A stretch of 20,275 nucleotides of DNA from Elysia marginata (lineage: Eukaryota; Mollusca; Gastropoda; Plakobranchidae): assembly GCA_019649035.1 (NCBI GenBank), contig BMAT01011551.1:179675-199949 (forward strand), in the 5' to 3' direction. The notes below the pieces were generated by a model, which worked only from the letters and a program-made list of their open reading frames with translations, was not told the DNA's origin and ran no database searches. Position 1 is the stretch's first letter, and every line of letters starts with the position of its first letter. Positions 18,573 to 20,275 of this stretch are shown here, piece by piece. The translations under genes and the position numbers were made by a program.

Positions 18573-20275
18573 TGATGAACTGAAAGATCTGGAGATAGGA
18601 AACCAATTTCAAATCGAAATAAAAAAACAGATTTGAACCCTTGCTGCAAGACTGAAGCACAAAAGAAAAAACCCCTAACGAGCTATGGGAAGAAATAAAG
18701 AAGTGTTTCACAGAGGTTGCTGAAAAAAACTTAGGGAAAAGAAGGAAACAACCAGCAAAACCATATATAAGTGAGGAAGTCATAGAACTAGCAAAGCAAA
18801 AGAGCAAAGCACGAAAAAAAGGAAACAAAGCAAAATACATAATGTTAAAGAAAGAGATCTAAATGAAACTCAGAAGAGACAAGAAGAGCTGGCTTGAACA
18901 AGAATGTGCAAAAATAAACGAATGGAATAAAAAGAGAAAATCCAAAGAACAGTTTGACCAAATCAAGTCAATACAATCAAAAAGGTTTTCATCAAAAAAC
19001 ATCTGCATAAATAATGTAAATGGACAGGCACTCACTGAGCCTGAAGAAGTCCTGAAACGATGGAATAGTTATGGCACACATCTTTTTGGATACCCAAACA
19101 AAAAGGAAACAAAAGAAGCATACAAAGTCGCCCAACAAGACGTGAAGCCAGAGCCACTAACATCTGAAGTGAGGCAGCCATAAAAGATCTCAAGGAAGGA
19201 AAATCACCAGGGCTTGACAACATACCAGCTGAAATAATAAAGAACTCAAGAAAAATGGGAATCATGGCACTTCACCACCTATGCTGTCAAATCTGGAAAC
19301 AGCAGGAATGGCCAGAGGACTGGAAGCTGCAACAATTTTTGATGCTCTACAAGAATAGTAGCTCCAAAGAATGTGGCAACTACAGAACAATTGCCCTTAT
19401 CAGTCATGCCAGTAAGATCCTACTCATCATCATACTTAATAGAATGAAATGTAAAGTAGAAGAGGAACTTTCAGACTGCCAAACAGGTTATAGAGCAAAT
19501 AGAGGCACAACAGATATGCTCTTTGTCTTACAGATCATAATAGAAAAAATAAGAGATGGAAATGAAGAAGGATATATCACCTTTATAGATTACAGCCAGG
19601 CGTTTGACAGTGTCATCCACTCAAAACTTTTAGACATCATGACAGAAATGGGTTTCCCACAACACCTGATATCAATGATTGATTCTCTTTACCACAATCA
19701 AAAAGCAACAATCAGATGGAATAATGCGAGTTGTGAACCTTTCAACATCGAAAAAGGAGTGCGTCAAGGCTGTATATTATCCCCACACCTCTTCAACTTG
19801 TACACAGAACAAATCATGAAACAGGCAGATATAGATGATATGGGTATCAACATAGGCGGCAGAGACATAACAAACCTCAGATATGCAGACGACACAGCAC
19901 TCTTATCAGAAAACCTCACCAGCATGAAAAAGATATTACACAGAGTCAACAATGCAGGTCAACAAGCTGGACTCCTACTGAATGCCAAAAAAACAAAGGT
20001 TATGCATAAACCAGCAAGCAAAGAGTCCAGTTATGTAGAACCAGATATAAAGATAGACAGAACAAGCTTTGAAAATGTAGATAACTTTAAATATCTTGGC
20101 TCAATCAAAACATCAGATGGCACATGCACCAAAGATATTAATACAAGAACTGCAGTGGCAAAGCAAGGAATGGTCAGCCTCAATAACATCTGAAAAGACA
20201 AATCAATCCCAAAACCTCTCAAATTTTAACTACTGAAAAATTTGGTTTGGCCAAGAATGCTCTACGGTTGTGAAA
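18543..20275 (+). mobile_element. RTE-clade non-LTR retrotransposon, 5'-truncated
   Basis: The coding sequence begins in the linker after the endonuclease (SARYDTDELKDLEI, then NELWEEIKKCF) and proceeds through EAAIKDLKEGKSPGLDNIPAE to a reverse transcriptase. Landmarks are NYRTIALISHASKILL, FIDYSQAFDSV (19582-19614, catalytic Asp), GVRQGCILSPHLFNLY (19756 on), LRYADDTALLSE (YADD at 19882-19893, catalytic Asp pair) and FKYLGSIKTSDG. Past a TGA at 20191 the same frame continues to LVWPRMLYGCE at the window edge. The NYRTIALISHASK and GVRQGCILSP phrasing is typical of the RTE clade (BovB-related), from memory. The upstream apurinic-type endonuclease is missing. Breaks: an A-run slip near 18627, stops near 18651 and 18860, a one-base frame change near 19170 and stops at 20191 and 20227. 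It is therefore not autonomous. Confidence 0.9.
19255..20193 (+). pseudogene. RTE reverse transcriptase core, longest intact frame
   Basis: A 312-codon frame holding all the reverse transcriptase motifs listed for the parent element, including both catalytic aspartate sites. The frame is open from about 19168, so the methionine at 19255 is internal and not a real start; the natural protein would begin upstream of this truncated copy. The closing TGA lies where relatives carry tryptophan, consistent with a single-base change. An enzyme fragment without endonuclease or C-terminus is unlikely to move itself. Confidence 0.85.

Overview
This is a stretch of eukaryotic, AT-rich, intron- and repeat-bearing nuclear DNA. 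The best clue to its origin is the coding debris. Two copies of a gene encode an immunoglobulin-like segment, then a long alpha-helical or coiled-coil linker, then a fibrinogen-related domain. That order is the hallmark of molluscan fibrinogen-related proteins (FREPs), so a gastropod or other mollusc is the most likely source. I cannot name a species. No bacterial features (operons, ribosome binding sites, CRISPR) are present.

Layout. Position 1-118 is a (CTT)n run joined to a GAA-tailed repeat module. Position 119-2230 is a broken FREP copy on the minus strand. Its mirror image on the plus strand lies at 11993-14312, so the two form an inverted duplication with arms of about 2.1 kb separated by about 9.8 kb. 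The space between the arms holds tRNA-derived SINE copies (heads or whole elements at 2584, 3494, 7193, 10741 and 11744), the 3' end of a LINE planted in a GAT microsatellite (4165-5160), a pair of short MITE-like elements (6891 and 8058) and plain AT-rich DNA. At 8851-8917 there is a clean signal-peptide exon with a consensus Kozak context and a GTAAAT splice donor. Its phase matches the acceptor of the right-hand FREP copy at 12510, which suggests the right copy was, or is, a secreted lectin gene with an intron of about 3.6 kb.

From 14313 onward the FREP copy ends at a phase-0 donor and runs into a second copy of the GAA-tailed module. There follows a diverged SINE apparently interrupted by a small inverted-repeat element (14741-15203), then about 3 kb with no confident gene. 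At 17578-17638 lies a possible 61-nt exon that also folds as a hairpin. A minus-strand reading frame with one internal stop (17994-18572) comes next. The right edge (about 18543-20275) is a 5'-truncated, mutated RTE-clade non-LTR retrotransposon that keeps its YADD reverse transcriptase motif.

Working together: the one host gene family visible is the secreted FREP lectin. Both copies carry frameshifts and stops. The lesions are partly different and partly shared, and each copy preserves sequence that the other has lost. The inverted arrangement is therefore of interest as a possible gene-conversion donor/recipient pair in an innate immune receptor family known to diversify in snails. Everything about function is inference; what is visible directly is the domain signatures, the splice signals and the inverted homology.
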